Positions 1-6,817 of a DNA stretch of 19,180 nt are shown piece by piece. The translations under genes and the position numbers were made by a program. The DNA is from RGVT01 sp037129475. GTDB lineage: Bacteria > Planctomycetota > Planctomycetia > Pirellulales > UBA1268. The stretch's first letter is position 1; every line of letters starts with the position of its first letter. The stretch lies in the NCBI GenBank assembly GCA_037129475.1, contig JBAXUY010000053.1, positions 1 to 19,180 of the forward strand, read 5' to 3'. The notes under the pieces were generated by a model. That model was not told the DNA's origin and ran no database searches. It saw nothing but the letters and a program-made list of their open reading frames with translations.

Positions 1-1196
1 GCGCCCCCCTTCGGAAACTGCTCGCTCACCACCGCGAGCATCGTCGGCCAGAGGAACGTCTTGCCGATGCCGTAGACGGTCGCCGCGATCACGCACATTA
101 CGGCGCCCTGGGCGTTGCCGAGCAGCGTGAGACCCGCGGCCCCGAACAAGGCCGACACGGCGAGCAGGCCGAGCGGTGAGATCTTCTCCACGATCGGCCC
201 GGCGAAGAACCGCAGCACGAACATCAGGCCCGACGTGTAGACGAAGAGCAGGAGCCCGTTGGCCGGATTGGCCATGATCGTGCCGGTGATCTTCGAGATC
301 CACGAGTCGGTGCCGAGTTCCACGTAGCCCACGAGCGCGTGGATCACGAGCAGGAATGCCAGCAGGACGTGGCCGAAACGGAAGCCGGTGGCGGCCCCGA
401 ACACCGCGAGCAGCGCCGCGGCGATGCCGGCCGCCACGATCGGCGGCAGCCCGAGGTCGCTCTTGAAGAACAGTGCGAGAAGGCAGCAGATCACCGCCGC
501 CCCGACGAGGCCGAGCTCGCCGAGCATGTCCCTGTACGACACGCCAGAACTGCTCGCCTCGCTCTTGGGGAACCGCTGGCCGAGCATCATCAGGCCGTAG
601 AGCGCGACCGGGATGAGGAACAGCGAGATCTGCACCTGCCATGCGACGGCCTTCGTCTCGGCGCCGCCGGTCATGAAGTAGCTGGCGAGGCCGCCGAGGA
701 TGAGGCCGCCCGGCCATCCGGCGTGGAGAATGTTGAGGTAGTGCGTCTTGTTTTTCGGGAAGAGCGTGGCCACGAGCGGATTGACGACCGCCTCGGCGAT
801 GCCGTTGCCGATCGCGAACAGGAACATGCCCCAGAACAGGCACTGGAACGCGAGCGGCTTGCCGCCCGCAGCGAATGCGGCACCCGTCGCGAGCGTGAGC
901 CCGGCCGAGACGAGGTGCATCACGAAGGCCGCGAACATGAGTGGCCCGAAGCCGATCCGGTCGGCGATCAGGCTCGAGAGCAGGATGATGATCCCGAAAC
1001 CGGTGAGCCCGCCGCCCGTGATCGCACCGAGTTCGGTCTGCGTGAAGCCATACTGTTCGGCCCACTGTCCGAGGATGCCCGCGCGGATCGAGAAGCCGAC
1101 GCCCGCGGCCAGGATCGCCATGAATCCTGCCCACAGCAGCCGCTGTGCGTTCGAGGTCGCGCCATTCGTGTCGGCGTGCGGATGGGTCGCGTGCAT
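1..1196 (-). CDS. MFS transporter, C-terminus cut off by window edge
   Basis: This is a polytopic inner-membrane protein of the major facilitator superfamily; 398 codons are visible and the frame stays open to the window edge. The N-terminus (MHATHPHADTNG) is followed by a first membrane helix around LLWAGFMAILAAGVGFSIRAG. Glycine-rich helices follow, including an AITGGGLTGFGIIILLSSLIADRIG segment equivalent to the first two helices and a loose motif A (ADRIGFG). NGIAEAVVNPLVATLFP and YLNILHAGWPGGLILGG resemble the sugar-transporter-like MFS branch that I recall from planctomycetes; the substrate cannot be read from the sequence. ATG 1196 is preceded by GGGGA in its leader and lies about 40 bp after an extended -10 element. 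The gene is divergent from the AsmA-like gene. The MFS assignment is firm; the substrate is unknown. Confidence 0.88.
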   Translation of the reverse strand, partial: MHATHPHADTNGATSNAQRLLWAGFMAILAAGVGFSIRAGILGQWAEQYGFTQTELGAITGGGLTGFGIIILLSSLIADRIGFGPLMFAAFVMHLVSAGLTLATGAAFAAGGKPLAFQCLFWGMFLFAIGNGIAEAVVNPLVATLFPKNKTHYLNILHAGWPGGLILGGLASYFMTGGAETKAVAWQVQISLFLIPVALYGLMMLGQRFPKSEASSSGVSYRDMLGELGLVGAAVICCLLALFFKSDLGLPPIVAAGIAAALLAVFGAATGFRFGHVLLAFLLVIHALVGYVELGTDSWISKITGTIMANPANGLLLFVYTSGLMFVLRFFAGPIVEKISPLGLLAVSALFGAAGLTLLGNAQGAVMCVIAATVYGIGKTFLWPTMLAVVSEQFPKGG

Positions 1197-1234
1197 GCGT
1201 CTATTCCCCGGGGATGGTCGACTGTGAAGTGCGA

Positions 1235-1243
1235 ACTATAGCA
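1235..1243 (-). promoter_or_regulatory. extended -10 promoter element for the MFS gene
   Basis: The minus strand reads TGCTATAGT, an extended -10 (TGn plus TATAGT, five of six matches to TATAAT). No good -35 is seen 16-18 bp upstream, which fits an extended -10 promoter. The predicted leader before ATG 1196 is about 30 bases. Inferred from sequence only. Confidence 0.45.
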
Positions 1244-1311
1244 AGGGGCGCAGGTGGCGGGAACGGCGCGAGGGGCGGAAATTCGGCGGTTGAGGAGGGG
1301 GGCTGCGCCAA

Positions 1312-1341
1312 TTGACGGGCTCCACCGGCAGATCGTATCGT
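1312..1341 (+). promoter_or_regulatory. candidate -35/-10 promoter for the AsmA-like gene
   Basis: TTGACG (1312-1317), an 18-bp spacer and TATCGT (1336-1341) form a plausible sigma70-type promoter about 37 bp ahead of GTG 1378. The reading frame can be extended back to a TTG at 1312, but that TTG lies inside the -35 hexamer. This favours the downstream GTG as the true start. Confidence 0.4.
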
Positions 1342-1377
1342 CCCGCCCCCTGCGCCCACCCTCTCCCGGCAACGCCC

Positions 1378-4300
1378 GTGAACTCGCTCGCCGATACGCT
1401 CTGGACCCTCGTGCGCTGGGCCGTGCCCGTGACGGTGGCCGGCGTCGTCGCGGCCGGCGCCATCGGCACGAGCCGCATCGGTGAGGAGGTGCGCGGACGC
1501 GTGGAGGCACGACTCGCGGCGCAGTTTCCCACGCTCACGGTGCAGGTGCAGGGTGCGAGCCTCGTCGAGGGTGAGGGGATCGTCGTGCGCGGCGTTTCGC
1601 TCGTCGATCCGAAGATGCCGCAGCAGTGGCGGCAGATCGTCTGGGTCGACGAGGTCCGGCTCACCTGCACCACGAGCCTGACGGAACTCGCGACGGGTCC
1701 GCCACGGATCACCGCCGTGCGGCTGCGCCGGCCCGTCGTACACGCGGTGCGACAGACGGATGGCGACTGGAACCTCCAGAAGCTTCTGGGGCAGAGTTCC
1801 ACCGGCGGGCTCGTGCCCGTATCGGTCGAGGATGCCACGCTGCTCCTCGACGACCCGGGACGTCAGCTCCGCTCGACACTCCGGCAGGTGAGCGTCGACG
1901 TGCAGCCCGATGCGCACACCCCCGGAACGGCAGTCGTACGTGGCAGTGCCTCGGGCGACCGCTTCGAGCGGCTTGCCTTCCAGGGGCGGGTGACGCCGCA
2001 GAGCGGACAGTTCGAGGTGCAGGGGCATGTCGAGGCGCTCGACGTTTCGAATCGGCTGATGGCATTTCTCGCCGTCGCCGATGAACGGCTCGCCGCGACC
2101 AGCGTCCAGGACTGGCTCGCCGGTCTGCGGGGCCGCGGCCATGTTCAGTGGCAGGCCTCGGGTTCGGTGCGGGCGCCCGCGGAGATCGCCTTCACGGCGG
2201 CGGGCAGACTGGAGTCGGGCCGGTTCGAGCATCGTTCGCTGCCGTTTTCGCTGAGCGACGTCGCCGCGACGTTTCGCGCCGACCGAAGCGGGATCGAGGT
2301 GGAGCGATTCGAGGCCCACTCCGGGTCGACGCTCGTGCGCGGCAGTGGGCGGCTGACGGGCTGGCAGACCGAGGCCGATTTCGACGTCACCGTCGAGGCC
2401 GAGCGGCTCACGGTCGGCCGGCAATGGGAAGCCCATCTTCCGGAACGCTTCGCCGCGCAGTGGCGCAAGGTCCTGCCGGCGGGCGAGATCGACGTGGTCG
2501 CCACGGTGCGCCGCCGGGCGGGCCGAATCGACCCCACCTTCTCGGTGCGCTGCCGGAACGCGTCGCTCACCCACTACCGGTTTCCCTACCGCCTCGACCG
2601 CACCGTGGGCACCGTCGTGCTCCAGGGCGAACAGGTGTCGATCCATCTCACGGGCCAGGCAGGTGGCCATCCCGTGCAGGTGCAGGGTGCGTTTCGCATC
2701 GACGCCGACGGGATGCCGGGGTTTCTCGAGGTGCGCGGCGACGGCATGCGGATCGACGACGCGCTCCTCGCGGCATTGCCGCCGCGCAGTGCCACGATCG
2801 TGAAGTCGCTCCATGCGCAGGGCACGTTCGACTTCGCGTTCCGCCACGACCGCGGACCGGGGCTCCCGGGTGGCTTCGCCAATACGCTCGGCATTCGCCT
2901 CGTCCAGTGCGGCATGTCGTACGCCGGGTTTCCCTATCCGCTCTCCAACGTGTCGGGAACCGTTCGCATGGACCGCGGCCACTGGACGATCAAGGACGTG
3001 GTCGGGTCGAACGACACCGGCGTCGTCCGTTGCAACGGGTCGCTCGTTCCCTCGGGCGACGATGACGGCGAACTGACGCTCCATCTCGCCGGGAGCGGCG
3101 TCGTGCTCGACCGCGAATTGCGCGACGCCCTGCCGCGCACGATGATGCGGATCTGGGACGACATCGACCCACGCGGCAGCGCGGAGTTCACCGCCACGGT
3201 CCGTCATCAGGTGAAGGCCCGCAAGACCGACGTGGCGCTCGAGGCAACCCCGCAGGGCGACACCGTCTCGATCGAGCCGGCGTGGTTTCCCTATCGGCTC
3301 GAGCAGTTGCGCGGCAGGCTCACGTGGCGCGACGGACTTCTCAGGTTCGACGGCGTGCGCGGCGTCCACGATCGCACCACCGTCGCGACCGACGGTGTCT
3401 GCCGGTTCGGCGCCGACGGCGGCTGGCACGTGTCGTTCGAACGGTTGACGGCCGACCGGTTCCGAGCCGATCACGAGGTGCTCCAGGCGCTCCCGTCCGG
3501 ACTCCAGCGGGCGCTCGCGTCCGTCCGGCCCCGCGGCCTGTTGTCGCTGGCCGGCAGCCTCGACATCTACACCGTGCAGCCGCCCGGCGATTCCGGGCAG
3601 CCCCGTCCGGCCGACGCGCCCGGCCCCGCCGCGGCCTGGGACCTCCACCTCGACATGGAGCAGGGTTCGCTCGACGTCGGCGTGGCGCTCGAACACGTGC
3701 ACGGCGGCGTGCATCTGACGGGAAAGACCGATGGCCGCACGTGGCAGACCGACGGCGAGATCGCACTCGACAGCGCCATCTGGCGGGGCATGCAGTTGAC
3801 CGGCGTGGAGGGGCCGCTGGCGATGGACGGAGGGGGCGTGCGGTTCGGGATGCCGGCGGGCGCCAAGGATGGCCGGCCGCGGCGGCTTGCGGCCCGCGTG
3901 GCCGGCGGCACGGTGTTCGTCGACGGCAGCGTCACCGCGGGCGATGCCGGCACGTTCGCCGTGGCGGCGTCGCTCGGCGACGCCGAACTCGAACGGTTGG
4001 CCGCCGATACGATCGCGTCACTGCCCGGCACGACGCTCGCGCAGCGGTATCGCGGCAAGGTGTTCGGGGCGATCGAGGTGAGCGGCTCGCGGGCGGGCAT
4101 GCATTCGCTCGCCGGGCGGGGGCAGCTGCGTTTGCGCGATGCCGACATCTACGAGCTGCCCGTGGTCGTGGCGTTGCTCAAGGTGCTCCGCGTCAAGGCT
4201 CCCGACCGCAAGGCCTTCAGTTCGAGCCTCGTGGACTTCCGGATCGAGGGGCCGCATGCCTACCTCGACAACATCGAGCTTGCCGGCGACGCGATCAGCC

Positions 4301-4581
4301 TCGTCGGCAACGGCGAGGTCGACATGGAGGGGCACATGCGGATGACGTTCCGTTCGATCATGGGTGATTCCGAGACACAGTTGCCCGTCATGAAGCGTGT
4401 GCTGGGCGGGGCGAGCGGACAGTTCATGCTCGTGCACGTCGACGGCACGCTCGGTCAGCCCGACATCTCGACCGAGGCCTTCCCGACGCTGTCGGCGGCG
4501 CTGCAGCAGCTGCAGTCGCAACGCCGCGGCCCCGACAGCCTGCGGGCCGCGGCCGCCGCGCGCCGGGAGAACCGGCGATGA
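1378..4581 (+). CDS. AsmA-like membrane-anchored envelope protein
   Basis: A 1067-residue protein with one N-terminal membrane anchor (about residues 11-31, LVRWAVPVTVAGVVAAGAIG) and a long beta-rich periplasmic part. The C-terminal third (about residues 900-1040: LAGRGQLRLRDADIYELP, LDNIELAGDAISLVGNGEVDMEG, GTLGQPDISTEAFP) has the character of AsmA-type C-terminal domains such as those in YhdP and TamB relatives. Members of that superfamily form beta-grooves that carry phospholipids across the envelope or affect outer-membrane assembly; such a role here is inferred. Four internal segments with an FPYxL-like motif recur at residues 288, 402, 518 and 637, so the middle is built from units of about 116 residues. 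GTG 1378 is preferred because the in-frame TTG 1312 lies in a promoter-like hexamer. No strong ribosome site is seen at either start. The gene stands alone, followed by repeats. Confidence 0.75.
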   Translation: MNSLADTLWTLVRWAVPVTVAGVVAAGAIGTSRIGEEVRGRVEARLAAQFPTLTVQVQGASLVEGEGIVVRGVSLVDPKMPQQWRQIVWVDEVRLTCTTSLTELATGPPRITAVRLRRPVVHAVRQTDGDWNLQKLLGQSSTGGLVPVSVEDATLLLDDPGRQLRSTLRQVSVDVQPDAHTPGTAVVRGSASGDRFERLAFQGRVTPQSGQFEVQGHVEALDVSNRLMAFLAVADERLAATSVQDWLAGLRGRGHVQWQASGSVRAPAEIAFTAAGRLESGRFEHRSLPFSLSDVAATFRADRSGIEVERFEAHSGSTLVRGSGRLTGWQTEADFDVTVEAERLTVGRQWEAHLPERFAAQWRKVLPAGEIDVVATVRRRAGRIDPTFSVRCRNASLTHYRFPYRLDRTVGTVVLQGEQVSIHLTGQAGGHPVQVQGAFRIDADGMPGFLEVRGDGMRIDDALLAALPPRSATIVKSLHAQGTFDFAFRHDRGPGLPGGFANTLGIRLVQCGMSYAGFPYPLSNVSGTVRMDRGHWTIKDVVGSNDTGVVRCNGSLVPSGDDDGELTLHLAGSGVVLDRELRDALPRTMMRIWDDIDPRGSAEFTATVRHQVKARKTDVALEATPQGDTVSIEPAWFPYRLEQLRGRLTWRDGLLRFDGVRGVHDRTTVATDGVCRFGADGGWHVSFERLTADRFRADHEVLQALPSGLQRALASVRPRGLLSLAGSLDIYTVQPPGDSGQPRPADAPGPAAAWDLHLDMEQGSLDVGVALEHVHGGVHLTGKTDGRTWQTDGEIALDSAIWRGMQLTGVEGPLAMDGGGVRFGMPAGAKDGRPRRLAARVAGGTVFVDGSVTAGDAGTFAVAASLGDAELERLAADTIASLPGTTLAQRYRGKVFGAIEVSGSRAGMHSLAGRGQLRLRDADIYELPVVVALLKVLRVKAPDRKAFSSSLVDFRIEGPHAYLDNIELAGDAISLVGNGEVDMEGHMRMTFRSIMGDSETQLPVMKRVLGGASGQFMLVHVDGTLGQPDISTEAFPTLSAALQQLQSQRRGPDSLRAAAAARRENRR

Positions 4582-4610
4582 TGATCCGGCCGGCACTTCG
4601 CGCCCAATCC

Positions 4611-4752
4611 GGCTCCGGGCTCCCCATACCCCGTCGCCGGACGTTCGCTGCGGGCATCCTGCCCTCCGCTCACTCGGATCTGCCTGCGCTGCGCCATCCA
4701 TGGCTCCGCTGGTCAGATACGCCGGCTCCCGGGGTACGGGGAGCCCGAAGCC
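4611..4752 (+). repeat. 142-bp repeat module A, copy 1
   Basis: The module is bounded by imperfect inverted ends, GGCTCCGGGCTCCCCATAC on the left and GTACGGGGAGCCCGAAGCC on the right (two mismatches when one is reverse-complemented). It is clearly homologous to 9740-9882 and 18974-19115. Shared inner text includes CGCCGGACGTTCGCTG, CACTCGGAT, TGCCTGCGCTGCG and ATACGCCGGC. Twelve bases to the left (CGCGCCCAATCC, 4599-4610) are also shared with copy 3, so the element may start there. It contains no coding potential of its own. Confidence 0.85.
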
Positions 4753-4763
4753 TCCCTCGTAGC

Positions 4764-4807
4764 GACGGAGCTCCAGCTCTGTCGATCGACAGGCCTGGAG
4801 GCCTGTC
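4764..4807 (+). repeat. twin palindromes (module B, forward copy)
   Basis: Two 20-bp near-perfect palindromes are separated by GATC: GACGGAGCTCCAGCTCTGTC (4764-4783) and GACAGGCCTGGAGGCCTGTC (4788-4807). Each has a nine-base stem with a two-base centre, CC in the first and GG in the second; the first stem contains one G-T pair. The surrounding 76 bp (4738-4813) recur in inverted orientation at 9930-10005 with two differences. The design resembles a BIME, that is, two REP units facing each other. Confidence 0.85.
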
Positions 4808-4814
4808 GCTACAG

Positions 4815-4839
4815 CGCCAAGAACTTTCGGCGGAGTCGG
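4815..4839 (+). repeat. 25-bp box (module C), copy 1
   Basis: Twenty-five bases identical to 9898-9922, with CGCC and GGCG ends that can pair as a short stem around AAGAACTTTC. In this copy the box follows the twin palindromes; in the other copy it precedes them. Confidence 0.8.
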
Positions 4840-4884
4840 GAAGGTGGGCACGCGCAGACGAAGGGAGTCGTTAAGGACAAAACA

Positions 4885-4936
4885 GCGCCAGGCCTGGAAG
4901 GCCGGGTCATCACCAGCCGACGGAGGCCCGCCAAGC
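4885..4936 (-). repeat. two-hairpin block (module D), copy 1
   Basis: This 52-bp stretch is the inverted counterpart of 10041-10092, with about nine differences. The first hairpin here is GGCCT-GGA-AGGCC; the equivalent in the other copy is GGGCC-GGA-GGCCC, so both stems pair although two base pairs differ. The second hairpin (around CGGAGGCCCG) is degraded in this copy. Confidence 0.75.
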
Positions 4937-5028
4937 AAAGACAGAGCATCAGATCGAGGCGTGTCACAACAGGATTGTCATGGACGGCGTTTTTCCCCTC
5001 CCGCTACAGTGATGCCAGGAGGTTCCGG

Positions 5029-5916
5029 ATGCCTGAATCGCGATCGACCCGCTTCGTGAAGATGCACGGCGCGGGCAATGATTACGTCTACATCGACTGC
5101 TTCACGGAGCAGGCGCCGGCCGATCCGGCCCGACTCGCGCCGCGGATCGCCGACCGACATCGGGGCGTCGGGGGCGACGGGTTGATCCTTGTGCGGCCGT
5201 CCACGAAGGCGGCTGCGCGGATGCAGATGTTCAACGCCGACGGCAGCGAGTCGGAAATGTGCGGCAATGGCATCCGCTGCGTGGCGCATCTCGTGGTCGC
5301 CCATGGCCATGCGCCGGCGGGGGAGGTGGCGATCGAGACCGGCCGCGGCGTGCTCACCGTCGACGTGCGCCGTGAGGGACCGCGGCTTTCACGGGTGCGG
5401 GTCGACATGGGCGAGCCGATTCTCGAGGCGGAGCGGATTCCCGTGACGGGAGCGGGGAGCGAACGCGTGGTCGACGCGCCGAGCCCGGCGCTCGGTGCCG
5501 AGGAGCCGTGGTGGAAGGCAACGGGACTCGATCCCAGGATGACCTGCGTGTCGATGGGCAATCCGCATGTCGTCTACTACTGTCGCGACGTCGCCGCCGT
5601 GCCGCTCGAAATGGTCGGCCCGCGGATCGAGCGGCATCCGTCGTTTCCGCAGCGCGTCAACGCGCATTTCGTCGAGGTGCGGTCGCCGGAGCGGGTGGTG
5701 ATGCGCACCTGGGAGCGGGGCAGCGGGATCACGCAGGCCTGCGGCACCGGCGCGTCGGCCGTGTGCGTGGCGGGCGTGCTCACCGGCCGGACGGCGCGAC
5801 GGATCGTCGCCGAACTGCCGGGTGGGGAGCTCGATCTCGAGTGGGCGGCCGACGGGCACGTGTTCATGACGGGACCGGCCGAGGAAGTCTTCGAGGGAGC
5901 ATGGCGCGACGGTTGA
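5029..5916 (+). CDS. dapF: diaminopimelate epimerase
   Basis: A 295-residue cytoplasmic PLP-independent racemase that converts LL- to meso-diaminopimelate, the penultimate step of lysine synthesis and the source of the peptidoglycan cross-linking residue. The family opening FVKMHGAGNDYVYID is at residues 9-23. Both catalytic cysteines are present: C78 in EMCGNGIRC and C238 in TQACGTGAS. The substrate-binding MGNPHVV (176-182) is also intact. Length is slightly above the usual 275-285. The frame runs upstream to 4975, but ATG 5029 is chosen because AGGAGG (5017-5022) lies six bases ahead and the family N-terminus begins there. A 28-bp gap separates it from the acyltransferase gene, so the two are probably co-transcribed. 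A functional dapF suggests a DAP-type lysine route and is compatible with a peptidoglycan wall. Confidence 0.97.
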   Translation: MPESRSTRFVKMHGAGNDYVYIDCFTEQAPADPARLAPRIADRHRGVGGDGLILVRPSTKAAARMQMFNADGSESEMCGNGIRCVAHLVVAHGHAPAGEVAIETGRGVLTVDVRREGPRLSRVRVDMGEPILEAERIPVTGAGSERVVDAPSPALGAEEPWWKATGLDPRMTCVSMGNPHVVYYCRDVAAVPLEMVGPRIERHPSFPQRVNAHFVEVRSPERVVMRTWERGSGITQACGTGASAVCVAGVLTGRTARRIVAELPGGELDLEWAADGHVFMTGPAEEVFEGAWRDG

Positions 5917-5944
5917 TGTCGCCCACGACGGAAGGGATGCAGGC

Positions 5945-6766
5945 GTGAAACTCGGATCTCCGCTCGCGATCGGTGCGACGGCGCTCGCCGCGACGGCGGC
6001 GATCCGCCACTGGATGGGCACGCTCGACTACCGGGTCGAGTTCGGCGATCCGACGGTCGATCCCGTGCACCCCGACTATCGAGGCGCGAAGATCTACGTC
6101 TTCTGGCACGAGAACATCCTGCTGCCTCTCTTCCTGCGCGGCCACTCGAACATCTCGATGCTCCTCTCGCGGCACGGCGATGCCGACGTCCTCGGCCGCG
6201 TGGCGGGCATGATGGGGTTTGGCGTCGTGCGTGGCAGCACGTTCAACGGCGGGTCCGTCGTGCTCCGGCAGCTCGCCGACCGGGCGGCGGAGGGCAACCT
6301 CACGATCACGCCCGACGGCCCGCGGGGCCCGAGGCGCCGGCTGGCGCCGGGCTGTGTCTTTCTGGCGACCACGCTCGGGATCCCGATCGTGGCGATGGGG
6401 CTCGGCTACGACCGACCATATCGGTTCGGCACGTGGGATCGGTTCGCGCTGCCGCGGCCGTTCACGCGGGGCCGCGGCATCGTGAGCCGCGCGATCGCGG
6501 TGCCCGCCGACCTCGACCGTGACGGCATCGAGGCGCATCGGGCTGGGATCGAGCGGCTCCTCACGCATCTGTCGAACGAGGCCGAGGCGTGGGCGATGTC
6601 GGGCGCCCGTCGGCCGGGCGAACAGATCGTGCGGAAGGAGCCGTCACGCGTAGCCCGCCGGGCCGCCCGGCTTGCCGGTCCCCCTGGCGTGCCGCTTGGT
6701 GTCGAACTCGATCGGCTCGGGATCGGGGCTGCTGCGGCTCGCAACGACGAGCGGCCGGCCGCGTGA
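5945..6766 (+). CDS. DUF374-type lysophospholipid acyltransferase family protein
   Basis: A 273-residue protein with the features of the DUF374 branch of the LPLAT superfamily. It has a hydrophobic N-terminus (residues 5-20), YVFWHENILLP at 51-61 with the histidine-acid pair expected of the acyl-transfer site, SRHGDADVLGRVAGMMGFGVVRGS at 75-98, and TPDGPRGPRR at 122-131 as the glycerolipid-binding segment. By analogy it would attach an acyl chain to a lipid or lipid A-like acceptor at the inner membrane face; the acceptor is not known. A C-terminal Arg- and Ala-rich tail of about 50 residues exceeds the usual family length of roughly 220. The GTG start at 5945 follows GGAAGGGAT in the dapF spacer. 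Placement next to dapF suggests an envelope role. Confidence 0.85.
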   Translation: MKLGSPLAIGATALAATAAIRHWMGTLDYRVEFGDPTVDPVHPDYRGAKIYVFWHENILLPLFLRGHSNISMLLSRHGDADVLGRVAGMMGFGVVRGSTFNGGSVVLRQLADRAAEGNLTITPDGPRGPRRRLAPGCVFLATTLGIPIVAMGLGYDRPYRFGTWDRFALPRPFTRGRGIVSRAIAVPADLDRDGIEAHRAGIERLLTHLSNEAEAWAMSGARRPGEQIVRKEPSRVARRAARLAGPPGVPLGVELDRLGIGAAAARNDERPAA

Positions 6767-6770
6767 ACGG

Positions 6771-6790
6771 AGCATCGGCTTCAGCCTGCT
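6771..6790. terminator. inverted repeat between convergent genes
   Basis: AGCATCGGCTTCAGCCTGCT can pair as AGCA..GGCT-TC-AGCC..TGCT with a two-base bulge. It lies five bases after the acyltransferase stop and 28 bp before the stop of the opposing PDZ gene. It matches 13 of 16 bases of the small palindrome at 10235-10250. It has no T-run, so any termination role is a guess. Confidence 0.35.
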
Positions 6791-6817
6791 GAACTTCGAG
6801 GTGGGCGAGAGCGCAGC

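Larger units (their letters stand above)
4582..5028. other. repeat-filled intergenic region before dapF
   Basis: No credible gene lies here. The stretch holds one copy of a 142-bp module (4611-4752), a twin palindrome (4764-4807), a 25-bp box (4815-4839) and a two-hairpin block (4885-4936). The last 90 bases form the dapF leader, with a weak promoter guess (TGGACG 4981-4986, 18-bp spacer, TACAGT 5005-5010) and the ribosome site AGGAGG at 5017-5022. Confidence 0.8.

Noticed and set aside
339..1241. Plus-strand open frame of 300 codons at the window start
   Set aside because: It is antisense to the MFS transporter, and its translation is highly charged with no recognisable domain.
1201..3714. 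Very long open frame on the minus strand (over 800 codons)
   Set aside because: It lies antisense to the AsmA-like gene, runs through the divergent promoter region, and its translation is Arg/His/Gly/Glu-rich without any domain. It is a product of high GC content.
4018..4938. Minus-strand frame sharing the peptide GGFGLPVPREPAY with another frame at 9796-9984
   Set aside because: The shared peptide is just the translation of repeat module A in both places. Half of the frame is antisense to the AsmA-like gene. It is not a protein family.
4987..4999. T-run that might be an intrinsic terminator ahead of dapF
   Set aside because: No stable hairpin lies directly upstream of the run, and it sits within the dapF leader.
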